The notes beneath the pieces were generated by a model. The model worked only from the letters and a program-made list of their open reading frames with translations, was not told where the DNA came from and did not search any database. This document shows positions 37,511 to 48,175 of a stretch of DNA of 64,000 nucleotides, in pieces. This DNA comes from Macropodus opercularis (lineage: Eukaryota; Chordata; Actinopteri; Anabantiformes; Osphronemidae). The stretch spans positions 10,001 to 74,000 of the forward strand of contig CM061099.1 of the NCBI GenBank assembly GCA_030770545.1, given 5' to 3'. Every line of letters begins with the position of its first letter. The first letter of the stretch is position 1. The translations under genes were made by a program, and so were the position numbers.

Positions 37511-40190
37511 TTAGTCTGGACCCAAATTAATACCTCATGTTTGATAAAAGTATACTTATCACTAAAACTTATTCCAGCAACCACAACAACTGTTACTTTC
37601 AGAAGGAAGCTGCCGTGAACCAGGGGGAGTCATCGGTATTTGTCATTTTCTGGTCTGTACAGGTGCTGATGTTAGTGCAAGCAGGGGGAACTGGGATGAA
37701 GGTTGTGAATTAGCTGGATGAATTCCTTCGCCTCAGCCTAGAATAGAAACCAGTACTGTTAAACCCCAGGCAGGCTGAGAAATTAATCACTTTAATGTGA
37801 GGACTGGCCTACTCTCTGGTACTAGAGGGTCAGAGCAACAAACAATGTAGTCACCTAGAATTTAGAAAGGACGGAGCTCCCCCACATTATCCTTCCCCTC
37901 TAGCTGTTTCTTCACATTCTAGACTGTTTTTTGCCATGGTCTGTAAACAAGTGCAGTCTCACGCTCACGCTTATGTTCACGCTTTGTAGATTTGTCTTTA
38001 ATTTGGTAATTTTTTATTAAAACTTCCATCTCAACACTGTTTCAGGTCAAACGTTCCCTCCAATGGCCAGGGTCAAGTTGATTTCACTGTGCGTTTATTC
38101 AATTTTCTCGAGTATCTCCGAATTTCGTCTTTCAGAAGCGGATTCTTTTTTCCTAACACCTCGATGGGAGACGCGTTCTTATTTGCAGATCCCTTACGTG
38201 TGATGTATCTACGAGGATATCTCTCTTATGTACGCTACTGAATGGGTGTATCTGTTATGCAAACAAATCTACAGCTTATTATCCAAATTCAAATGACTTG
38301 AGTATTTCATTTGGAAACTACGCAGCCTCAAAACTATCTAAATTTAAACACCTCACCTGCTTTGTGACAAATTTTCTCAGAGTTTATCTGTTCCAATCAC
38401 ATGAAAATTGCTGTCCGCACCACTATGCACACACAGATGAGAGTCACAGTCTCTCTTTACTCTCCTTCAAGGACACCTGCAGCCTCTGTTTTGAGGGGGC
38501 TGGCTTTTTGCCTAATACCCCTGACTACCAGGTGAAGCGCAGTCTCGAGCTCACAGCCAATCATCGACCACGCTTATTGTCATAGATTTCTCCCCTCTCC
38601 AAACAAAGGGGAGCGGTCTCTGCTTCCACGGAACAATGAAGAAGTCTCACTAACAGCTACGACCACTGCGAGACACACTCTCAACATAAGTCTATTATGA
38701 TCAAGGTCAAAACGAACACCTCCAACAGCAGGTCTCCCAACCGAGCAGAGTCCTGCGTCCAACTCTCCAACACCACGAAAAAAGGAAGCACAATTTACTT
38801 CTTTTAACTGCATACACACATGCCCTTTGGTCTATTTTTATCCTTACACACACTCACAATTGCCAGAAGCAGAGAGAAGAGACACTCTTCTCCTGAGAAA
38901 TCATCAACCCCACAGTCTCAGCTCAGACTTCAGCATATAAACCACAGCACAGAACCCTCTGCACTGAAAAACACAATATCAACAACTTCTAAAAACAAAT
39001 CATTGCATAACAAACATCAGCACACGCATATACAAAGCTTCCATCAATAACACTGCATACATGAATATTCAACACATTTCAGTCTAGACTCATTTATCTA
39101 CAGAAAAGCTTTTCACCAGGATTTATCTAAAATCTCAGGCCTCACTCTCTCTCTCCATGGTGAAAATTACACCTGGGTTGATCAGGCCCAGGCTGATGTA
39201 ATTTCCCCACGTTACCAAGAAAAAACAAACTCACAGCATAGCAGTACAATCATTTGTCTCTAATTGATAGCACACCAAAACTTCTGGAGCTAAAACCCAC
39301 TGAGCAAAACTGCAAAACTTCTTTGCTAATTTCTCAACCTTAGACAAAGTAATTTGCCATTTCCAAACGGTGTTGAGAAGTCAGCCCTTTGTACGTATAC
39401 AGAGTCTCAAACAATCATTTTCAATAATCCCAGACTCAAATGACTTAAAGTTTCCAAACTGCGTCTGTTACAATGTTCAACTTTTAGATGTCCGTAGGCT
39501 GCATCACTTTAACAATCCGCCCAGCAAGCGTCCTGTACAATCATATTCCCTGGAAATAAACAATGTCTATTCTACTCTAAATGTATCCTAAACCCACTAA
39601 GATATACTAATGTTTTCCACTACATATGTAAGGCCTTAAATGACTTTGTTTCATGATATTTCCTCATGATTTCCATCTAGAGTGATGACAGCGGACCCTG
39701 GTGTATTCAAGCGTGTACAAGCTTACAATGGACCTGAAATCAGCCACCTGCCTTGAGCTCTTATGGACATATGACCCATTGAATAACTTCCAAATTCATA
39801 TGATACAACCAAGACTTTATCAACTTTGCCATTTGTGGTCTTATGTCCCCACCTACTGGTCTAACAGAGTGACCTGAACATGTTTGTCAGAATTAGTTAC
39901 ACTTGAATTTATTATGCAGACAAAACAAAAAATCTCTTGTTACAGATTTTAGTAAATCTTTGGTCTGACATGTTTTCATTTTTATCAAAGCAAAACAACA
40001 GTAACAACAAATGTACTGCCTTGCTAAACATAAAGGGCACATGAAACTTCAATATGCTCATTAACATTTTACACATTATTTCTTATAAGACTGAGTGAGT
40101 GGGTCATTGCTCTGTCTGGACAGGGACTGGGTTGCCTTGATTTCCTTTAGATTGGCTTGATTTAGGAGACAAACTCAGCCTCTTCTTCGA
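37511..40190. other. About 2.7 kb without recognisable genes
   Basis: AT-rich sequence with only short unconvincing ORFs on both strands. A segment at about 39,826-39,870 (CATTTGTGGTCTTATGTCCCC, then ACCTACTGGTC) matches intronic sequence at 46,025, 54,464 and 61,015, and is a small shared repeat. Two stretches (about 38,285-38,340 and 39,405-39,470) share AATCCCAGACTCAAATGACTT-like wording and may be an old internal duplication. Confidence 0.4.
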
Positions 40191-41289
40191 CTAGGCAGCC
40201 ATCATACATTTGCTTTCTTGAAATTCATCAATCTGATTCTCTGTAAAAACAGTGTAACAGGCACAAGAAAATTATTAAGTTCCCAATCAATTCCCAATTT
40301 CTGAAGACAAGATACGTACAAGGCACAGAATACTTTTCTTTCCAATTTAACACACCAGACTGAAATGCAGTAACAATATCTACCTGTCTTTTGTGTAACA
40401 CCGTTTTCTTGTAAACAACCACTTTCCTTTGGACCTCAGTCTGGATCTTCCCCATTTCACACAGAATATTTGTCAGTTCATGCTGTTTTAGCTTACTCTC
40501 CATCTGGAAGGAGTTTTTCACATGTTTGATAAACATGATCACGTTGATCCACATCATTTTGATTGATGTGGGTGCATAGCCCTTTTTATCCAGGTAAGTC
40601 GGCCAACTATGACAGAAAGTACACAGTTACAAGTTACTTATTTTTCCTTCCAAGTCGGCCCTCAGACAACACATTCCATAATTTAACATCCAATTTTTAT
40701 CCCATTCCGAATCATGACAGGTTACGAACTCAAAGCCACAGATTACAATATAAAAGTCAATTGTGCCTGGATAACCCTAATATTTATTTACTTTAGGTCA
40801 ATAAAAATATTACAAATATCTGAAAATTACTCACGTGTGCAACTTGTCCATTTGGTTTAGGAACCTCAGGTCATGGCAGAAGGATCTAGAAGGTAGACCA
40901 GACGCCATGTACAGACAAAAGCGAAGAGCATGGCTTGATGACTGCTTTGCATTGTCCTTGTACTTCCTTCCTGTCCGTGGGCCCAAACGAAACTTGGCAA
41001 AGTCTTTAACAATGTTGTCTGCATTAAAAAAAACTCATTGAACACAGATATGCAATAGCACGAAAACCAAGTTGTCTCCCAAAGTTCTAATGAACAATAA
41101 AAAAAGACTTACCAAAGAAATATTTGTCAGTGTTTGCCTTTCCTACATGTTCTCCTTTTTGAACTAATAGAGGTGGTTCATTTTGCTGTCTTGACATCAT
41201 ATGTTTAATGCTTTGCTCCAACAGCTGAATCCTGGAGTCAATCTGCTCCCAGCGGGAGTTGCATGAGCACCCCTTCGACACAAGCTCAA

Positions 41290-43240
41290 TCAAATTTTCT
41301 CTCGGTCCACTCAAGTGTCCCGGCAGGTTGGATGAAGGTACTTCACTCTCAGGAGATGTAGAATTTAGGGACACAGACTGTTTGGAAGAGACGTTGTGAG
41401 AGCCTGGAGCAGGACTTGAAGAGGAAGATAAGCTGTGGAACCCATTAGTGGCTGGACTACGTGGCTGAATTGTACTGTGATGACAATCAGTGGAAGACAG
41501 GTTTCTCTCATCTGTGTCACATGAGCTGCTGGACAAGTGAAGATCCAGCGATTGTAACTCCATCTCCTCCTCCTCATCATCCTCAGCCTTCTTGTCAAAA
41601 GGCTCCTCAAACTCTGCCTTACAAATAGGGAGAGTCTGCCCTATAAATAAAAAAGGAGGGGAAGAGGAGTTGAGAGATCCAGGAACAGGACTCAATCCGC
41701 TCTCATGAGGGTCACTGGAGGCAGTCAGGTGGTCACTCTGGCCACTTAAGTGTCCCGGCAGGTTGGATGAAGGTACTTCACTCTCAGGAGATGTAGAATT
41801 TAGGGACACAGACTGTTTGGAAGAGACGTTGTGAGAGCCTGGAGCAGGACTTGAAGAGGAAGATAAGCTGTGGAACCCATTAGTGGCTGGACTACGTGGC
41901 TGAATTGTACTGTGATGACAATCAGTGGAAGACAGGTTTCTCTCATCTGTGTCACATGAGCTGCTGGACAAGTGAAGATCCAGGAATTGCAACTCCATCT
42001 CCTCCTCCTCATCATCATCCTCAGCCTTCTTGTCAAAAGGCTCCTCGAACTCTGCCTTACAAATAGGGAGAGTCTGCCCTATAAATAGAGGGGAAGAGGA
42101 GTTGAGAGATCCAGGAACAGGACTCAATCCGCTCTCATGAGGGTCACTGGAGGCAGTCAGGTGGTCACTCTGGCCACTTAAGTGTCCCGGCAGGTTGGAT
42201 GAAGGTACTTCCCTCTCAGGAGATGTAGAATTTAGGGACACAGATTGTGGCGTGGAAGGACGTTGGTGGTGAGGAGTGGAAGAGGAGTTGAGAGATCCAG
42301 GAACAGGACTCAATCCGCTCTCATGAGGGTCACTGGAGGCAGTCAGGTGGTCACTCTGGCCACTTAAGTGTCCCGGCAGGTTGGATGAAGGTACTTCACT
42401 CTCAGGAGATGTAGAATTTAGGGACACAGACTGTTTGGAAGAGACGTTGTGAGAGCCTGGAGCAGGACTTGAAGAGGAAGATAAGCTGTGGAACCCATTA
42501 GTGGCTGGACTACGTGGCTGAATTGTACTGTGATGACAATCAGTGGAAGACAGGTTTCTCTCATCTGTGTCACATGAGCTGCTGGACAAGTGAAGATCCA
42601 GCGATTGTAACTCCATCTCCTCCTCCTCATCATCCTCAGCCTTCTTGTCAAAAGGCTCCTCAAACTCTGCCTTACAAATAGGGAGAGTCTGCCCTATAAA
42701 TAAAAAAGGAGGGGAAGAGGAGTTGAGAGATCCAGGAACAGGACTCAATCCGCTCTCATGAGGGTCACTGGAGGCAGTCAGGTGGTCACTCTGGCCACTT
42801 AAGTGTCCCGGCAGGTTGGATGAAGGTACTTCCCTCTCAGGAGATGTAGAATTTAGGGACACAGACTGTTTGGAAGAGACGTTGTGAGAGCCTGGAGCAG
42901 GACTTGAAGAGGAAGATAAGCTGTGGAACCCATTAGTGGCTGGACTACGTGGCTGAATTGTACTGTGATGACAATCAGTGGAAGACAGGTTTCTCTCATC
43001 TGTGTCACATGAGCTGCTGGACAAGTGAAGATCCAGGAATTGCAACTCCATCTCCTCCTCCTCATCATCATCCTCAGCCTTCTTGTCAAAAGGCTCCTCG
43101 AACTCTGCCTTACAAATAGGGAGAGTCTGCCCTATAAATAGAGGGGAAGAGGAGTTGAGAGATCCAGGAACAGGACTCAATCCACTCTCATGAGGGTCAC
43201 TGGAGGCAGTCAGGTGGTCACTCTGACAAAGAACACTTGG
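41290..43240 (-). repeat. 1,053-bp coding super-repeat inside copy I Ser-rich exon
   Basis: The exon reads A1-A2-S-A1-A2. The long repeats (about 145 codons) contain GQTLPICKAEFEEPFDKK, an acidic run and an Ala/Ser/His-rich stretch, and end in SSNLPGHLSG. The short repeat S (about 60 codons) lacks the acidic part. A1+A2+S together are 351 codons (1,053 bp), and equivalent positions differ by exactly 1,053 bp (for example 41,800 and 42,853). Each long repeat contains TTTATAGGGCAGACT on the coding strand, which looks like a splice acceptor now read as coding sequence. Copies II and III have only one divergent version of this exon (561 nt). Confidence 0.85.
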
Positions 43241-43829
43241 AGCACAGTAGTCTAAGGAAATTTTCAAGTTTCAAATTGCAAATGAAAACCTAGTAGGCAC
43301 ATTCTACTGAACCCATTCATTCAGTAGAATAAATAACATCATTGGGTGTAAATGGAAACCCTTACAAAGTAGTTTATTGCTCAAGTTAATAGGATGTCAT
43401 TAGATGACTTTTCTGATATGGACCAAAAAACATAAGCACCACTTACCAGTACCGTGTTCAGCAATACTGCCCATGTCCAGCGTTGAAACCAGGGGCACAT
43501 CTGGGTTAGATTCCCTTAACTTCGCCAGCTCTTTGACTATAGCTGCCCTCTTAGCTTCCTTCATTACTGGTTCTCGGTCCTATAAACGTTATTTGACTTT
43601 AGATTAAACTGAGTTTAGAGGGAGAAACATTTTTAAACACAAACTGAACGTATGTACTTTTGCTGAACCCATGTTGTGTAAGTCCTGGAGGTGTTTATCA
43701 AGGCGAACTAGGGTCTTCTTTCCACAGATTTCACAATCCAGGGTTGTTGTAGTTCTGTGGTGGGAAACGAAAACAACTCATGAAAGACCACCACATAATA
43801 TAATAACATTATGTATGTATATAATAAAT

Positions 43830-44483
43830 TATATACCTATATTGTATTTTGTTACGTTTGCAATCTCTAGAGTACCAGGGGTAGGAAAGCCTGAGTCCCC
43901 AGTACTATCTTTAGTCACCACTGGGTGACGCCAAAGCTAACTAGGGGCTGTTCAGCTCTTAACTTAAATGCCCCGACTACAAAAACTGGGAAATCCAAGT
44001 GCATGAGCCACAAACAAAAATAGTAGATTGAATTGTAATCAAAGCGTAGACGCACCATCAACAAAACAAACAGAAGCACATACAGGAGGAAAACAAGTCA
44101 TAAGCAAAGTTAGAATAAGTCTCTTAAGTCCCTAGGTAAGTCAAGCCAATATCTAAACAAGTTCCAAAGTCTCAAACGAATAACTAAACAAACAAACAAA
44201 CCAGGTGTTTAAACGCAGGATGCCCTCAAGAATTCCTTACTCAGAATTTCAACATTCAAACAATACATACCATACCATACCATACCATACCATACCATAC
44301 CATACAAACAATTATCAACCAAAGAGCCAGCAAAGACACAGGGAGGAAATTAAATACCAACTAAACAGGAAATAACAAACAGGTGAAATCAATAATGAAC
44401 AGAAAAGGAAGTGGATGAACAGAAACCAACAAAGAATAGGAGGGAACAAGAGCGCCCTCCAGTGGTTGGAGGGCTGACTCGTT
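43830..44483. mobile_element. About 650-bp insertion in a copy I intron
   Basis: Compared with copies II and III, the intron between the two zinc-finger exons is interrupted by about 650 bp. The insert is bounded by GTTAC on both sides (TTTTGTTACGTTTGC at left, GACTCGTTACATG at right) and contains GCGCCCTCCAGTGG near its right end. No ORF with protein character was seen. It is probably a non-autonomous element. The family is not assigned. Confidence 0.5.
44264..44305. repeat. (CATAC)n microsatellite
   Basis: About nine uninterrupted CATAC units lie inside the intronic insertion. Confidence 0.9.
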
Positions 44484-45087
44484 ACATGTATCTCTACATA
44501 AATATCAGACAACAATCTGAATCTCACCGTGCATTCCCATATTTCATGAGAAGCTTAAACTCTTCTTTGTTTGGAATAGTGTGGGACACGTTCAGGTGCT
44601 GCTTTAGATTGGAATAGTTTCCAAAGCAAAGTCCGCACAACTTGTCAGCCTGTGGACAAATCAAAGTGACAAAACACATTGAGGTTCCAGGTCTTCAGCA
44701 AAATATTACAGTAAACACACTGTTTTAATGTACTTACCATTTTGTCACGCTGGATTTGCAGAATACCTGTCACAGTGATTTAAGAGAAACAAACAGTTTA
44801 ATTGTGGAAAAGGGAGGAAATATGAAAGAATAAGAACTCTTTCAGGAGCATGCTGAAATAATGTATAAGCTACGTACGTAGACAAAGCAAGCACAATTAA
44901 CGTTTTCTGAGATATATGAAATGTGCAAGTTTCAGATGAAAACCCAGTGGTTCCAAACTTCAGTAGAATAAATAACATCATTGGGTGTAAATGGAAACCC
45001 TTACAAATTGTAGTTTATTACTCAAGTTAATAGGATGCCATTAGATGACTTTTCTGATATGGACCAAAAAACATAAGCACCACTTAC

Positions 45088-45696
45088 CAGTACCGTGTTC
45101 AGCAATACTGCCCACGTCCAGCGTTGAAACCAGGGGCACATCTGGGTTAGATTCCCTTAACTTCGCCAGCTCTTTGACTATAGCTGCCCTCTTAGCTTCC
45201 TTCATTACTGGTTCTCGGTCCTATCAACGTTATTTGACTTTAGATTAAACTGACTTTAGAGGGAGAAACATTTTTAAACACAAACTGAACTTATGTACTT
45301 TTGCTGAACCCATGTTGTGTGAGAACTGCAGGTGTCTATCAAGGCGAACTAGGGTCTTCTTTCCACAGATTTTACAATCCAGGGTTTTTCTAGTTCTGTG
45401 GTGAAAAACGAAAACAACTCATGAAATAATATAATAACATTATGTATGTATATATAAATATCAGACAACAATCTTAATCTCACCGTGGATTCCCATATTG
45501 CAGGAGAAGCTCAAACTCGTGTTCGTTTGGAATAGTGTGGGACACGTTCAGGTGCTGCTTTAGGTCGGAAAAGTTTCCAAAGCAAAGTCCGCACAACTTG
45601 TCAGCCTGTGGACCAATCATAGAGACAAAACACATTGAGGTTCCAGGTCTCCAGCAAAATATTACAGTAAACACACTGTTTTAATGTACTTACCAT
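45088..45696 (-). CDS. Copy I': extra zinc-finger module upstream of copy I
   Basis: The exons are ATG at 45,694-45,696 (29-nt exon 45,694-45,722), 45,484-45,605, 45,299-45,395 and 45,088-45,220, with the same lengths and phases (122, 97 and 133 nt) as in copies II and III. They encode two C2H2-like fingers (CGLCFGNFSDLKQH...; CKICGKK...) and the basic helical DREPVMKEAKRAA linker ending GSIAEHGT. The module ends in phase 1. It could splice in frame to the copy I Ser-rich exon, or to the copy I 29-nt exon, which would give a protein with four fingers. No Ser-rich or recombinase exon of its own is present, because the block is fused at 44,918 to the upstream part of copy I. Confidence 0.65.
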
Positions 45697-45833
45697 TTTG
45701 TCACGCTGGATTTGCAGAATACCTGTCACAGTGATTTAAGAGACACAAACAGTTTAATTGTGGAAAAGGGAGGAAATATGAAAAAATAAGAACTCTTTCA
45801 GGAGCATGCTGAAATAATGTATAAGCGACGTAC

Positions 45834-45919
45834 GTAGACAAAGCAAGCACAATTAACGTTGTCTGGATAATCATCTAGGTGAGGTTGTCTGAAAGCTGAG
45901 TCATGGCAAGTGGACGTGT
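45834..45919 (-). other. Probable 5' leader exon of copy I'
   Basis: Minus-strand TTTTCAG/ACACGTCC acceptor and GTCTAC/GTACGTCGC donor define an 86-nt exon, conserved in copies II and III. In this copy the short upstream frame starting at the first-exon ATG is cut by TAG (CTCACCTAG), whereas the other two copies have TGG. Confidence 0.45.
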
Positions 45920-46647
45920 CTGAAAATCTTACTCCAAAGGCAGAAATCCACTTGCCATGACGTGTTAACATTAGACTTTTTTCCATGGTTTCCAAATAGC
46001 CAATACATCATGATCTCAGAAATGGCCGTTTGTGGTCTTATGTCACCACCTACTGGTGAAACTAAAGTTGGACTTTAAGTTTGAATCTGGAAATTGAGTT
46101 GATTTGAAGGTTGGAGGAGGCTACTTTACTGGTTGCTCACAATCTAAACTTGAAGTTGGATAATAAGGCATTATATAACCTATAGAAATATTGTTTTATG
46201 GTATATACACATATACTATTACAACTTGGAATTACACTATTATTATAATATAATATTTCGACTCCAAAGGGAGAAGTCCACTTTCTGACACTGTTTATGT
46301 TGTTTATCATGTTATAAGTAGGACAAGCATGACTATAAATCAAAATTGCTGTGCTTGCTTCATGTCCAAATCTTTTTTGTTCATGTTTAGAGTGTCTGTA
46401 CATTTTATTTACATGTACAGACAAACATTTGGTGAGTAGTAGCAAGTTCACAAATACATCTAAGTCATAACTTGTTCATGTCCTAAACTTTGACAATTAA
46501 AAAAATATATATTCTAAGATCAAAGCTGTTATAACAACACTGGTAATTGCTACATAGGGATGTTACACACTGCTATAAGTCAAAAAGTTATGGATTAGAG
46601 CATCATTTCTATCAGAACATTTGATCAACTAGAGACCTATTACTCAC

Positions 46648-46720
46648 CATGTGCTTCCTACTTCTGCTGCACTTCTCTCACTTCCCACTTCCTTTGTACA
46701 GAGGAAGTCCAGGTTTTCAT
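46648..46720 (-). promoter_or_regulatory. First exon/5' leader, copy I'
   Basis: This is a GGAAGT-rich minus-strand segment ending GGAAGCACATG/GTGAGTAAT. It is homologous to the first exon of the membrane-protein gene at 24,240 and of copies II and III. The transcription start is not fixed. No clear TATA box is seen. Confidence 0.45.
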
Positions 46721-46904
46721 TTACATGCAACACTCAATGTATAGACTAAAATCTGGAAAATAAATGCATTACGGATCATATTTGAAATTCTTTATTACCT
46801 TGTAGTAAAGGACCACACCCGTATCTATCTACACCGCGAAACCAATAAGTTATTTTAACATACAATCAAATGATCATAATTTTATAGAATATGCTGTGCT
46901 TTGA

Positions 46905-47030
46905 GTGAAGCAAGAAGATCCTGGGTTTGATTCCCGGTGGTGACCGGTGTCCAAAGACATGCATGGTGTGAGTGTGAGTGTGTCCGTGACTGGTTATGCG
47001 TCTATATGTGTGGCCCAATCGTCGAGATTG
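46905..47030 (+). mobile_element. Truncated tRNA-like/SINE-like teleost repeat
   Basis: The segment has CTGGGTTTGATTCCCGGTGG (a B-box-like tRNA T-arm), then TCCAAAGACATGCATGGTGTG and GTGTGAGTGTGTCC, then TCTATATGTGTGGCCC. I recognise this order from a very common teleost dispersed repeat. The cloverleaf is incomplete, so it is not a tRNA gene. A duplicate lies at about 61,893-62,018. Confidence 0.6.
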
Positions 47031-47035
47031 ATTAT

Positions 47036-47272
47036 ATCCACAGAGGTGCACCCCCCTCCGTTCGCATAACGAACCCATTCTTCACAGGCGTGAAGTAAAA
47101 CCAAACTGGAGGATAAATCAGTGTCTTCACCAACTTCCCACAGACTGAAGAAGCCTCCTGGACAGATGGAGAAACGTTTCCACTAACTAGAAGAATCCAG
47201 TTGCCAGGACTCAACCTTCAGACAACTTCACGTGGATGAATGAGAATCTTCACAGTCATCCACAGAGGTGCA
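47036..47272 (+). mobile_element. Retroelement tail flanked by a 15-bp direct repeat
   Basis: ATCCACAGAGGTGCA occurs at 47,036-47,050 and again at 47,258-47,272, consistent with a target-site duplication around about 207 bp. The insert contains CTGAAGAAGCCTCCTGGACA, GAAACGTTTCC and GAATGAGAATCTTCACAGTC, wording I recognise from a dispersed fish retroelement tail. The family is not assigned. A duplicate lies at about 62,024-62,260. Confidence 0.65.
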
Positions 47273-47689
47273 AAACTTTACTGTTTGACTAACATTATAT
47301 CTGGATACATTGGGCTGCATTTGTTGCAGCATCTGTTACAGACTGGGCAGATCAAGGAATTAAATACACCACGAACCACATAAAGGCATTAATGAAACAT
47401 GATTACATCATACAACTGATTGAAACGTGGAGCGATTACACCTTTAAGCCAAGGAACGAACTTCAAGGATAACATACAACTTCTCTACGTTTCTGTATAA
47501 CATAACTTAGCCTTAGCAAACATGCACTGTCTGAATACTTCCATCTTCCATTCCTTCATCCTTGCTTAAGGCTCTGTGAGCATGGACCAAAGTTGCCAAA
47601 GAACTAGTGACATGTGTAAAAAGCCATGGGTCTGATGAGCCTGCTGTGGTCTCAGTCTGTTCTGAGCCATTCAACTGTAACCTATAGGC
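47273..47689. other. No feature seen
   Basis: AT-rich sequence without ORFs or recognised repeats. It is duplicated at 62,261-62,677. Confidence 0.4.
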
Positions 47690-48120
47690 CTGATGGTGAC
47701 GTATGTTTTTCAGTTACTTGAGAGTCTTCATCAATAGTGTAACCTGTCATAACATGTGTTTCAAGAGGTCACTGACAAGTGCAACTGCCACGTTGTCTGA
47801 GCTCTGTGCAACCATCACCTGGTTCCTGAATTCAGACTTCAACCCACATCTGTCACCTATGACACAGTTGGTAGATGTGAATTTGGAATTTCTTGATTGT
47901 ATATCTCCTCATGACGTATCTACAGCAGAGTGTCATTGATTCTGCCAAGCTTTCATTTCATCCTAACAGCTGCCGTCCATCTCTCGCCTATTATGAGATA
48001 TGAGACATTGAAATACTTTTACATTTAATTCTCTTCTATGTCACAGCCAACAGATGAAAATGTGGAATTTATCGCCTCCTTTATATCTCCTCATTGCCTG
48101 TACCTGATGTGACTCTGCTC
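47690..48120 (-). repeat. Diverged 194-bp satellite relics, inverted
   Basis: On the plus strand, TTGGAATTTCTTGATTGTAT/ATCTCCTCATGACG (about 47,883-47,916) and a second block with TTTATATCTCCTCATTGCCTG (about 48,079-48,099) match the reverse complement of the satellite (TTGGACTTTCTTGACTCCC, TTATATCTCCTCATAGCCTG). The upstream words GTGCAACTGCC, GAGCTCTGTGC and GTTCCTGAATTCAGAC align with the type B body in the correct order. The two ATATCTCCTC words are 182 bp apart, close to the monomer length. Confidence 0.65.
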
Positions 48121-48175
48121 TATCTATCTATAAATTATTCATACTTCTGACTGAATTGAAATATTTTTTTCTACA

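Larger units (their letters stand above)
40191..44740 (-). pseudogene. Copy I: zinc-finger/recombinase-like gene with giant Ser-rich exon, 3' end broken
   Basis: The exons, in transcript order, are ATG at 44,738-44,740 (end of a 29-nt exon to 44,766), 44,528-44,649, 43,658-43,754, 43,447-43,579, 41,113-43,251, 40,835-41,018, 40,384-40,606 and 40,191-40,240. Phases agree for the first seven. The first two coding exons carry C2H2-like fingers (CGLC...H...H; CEIC...H...H). The 2,139-nt exon holds tandem Ser/Pro/acidic repeats and ends with a coiled-coil-like stretch (NSRWEQIDSRIQLLE). The 40,384-40,606 exon is one base shorter than its homologues, so the frame shifts and stops 12 codons into the next exon. 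That exon also has a stop in the ancestral frame. No tyrosine-recombinase exons follow downstream. The product would be about 979 residues without the catalytic domain. It could be a pseudogene or a truncated DNA-binding protein. Confidence 0.65.

Noticed and set aside
41365..43089. Repeated 78-81 codon minus-strand frames beginning MTRRLRMM or MRSLLTRRLRMM
   Set aside because: They are alternative-register readings of the acidic Ser-rich repeats in the copy I exon.
43404..43607. 67-codon plus-strand frame MTFLIWTKKHKHH, repeated at 45,045, 53,465 and 60,033
   Set aside because: It is antisense to the 133-nt exon encoding the DREPVMKEAKRAA linker, and its conservation follows from that exon.
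45798..45995. 65-codon minus-strand frame starting METMEKSLML (also at 54,232 and 60,786)
   Set aside because: It runs across a splice acceptor and donor without a break and is explained by the leader exon and intron. An alternative first exon remains possible, but nothing supports translation.
46905..46960. Possible tRNA gene
   Set aside because: Only a T-arm-like B box is present. There is no full cloverleaf or acceptor stem, and the context is that of a dispersed repeat.
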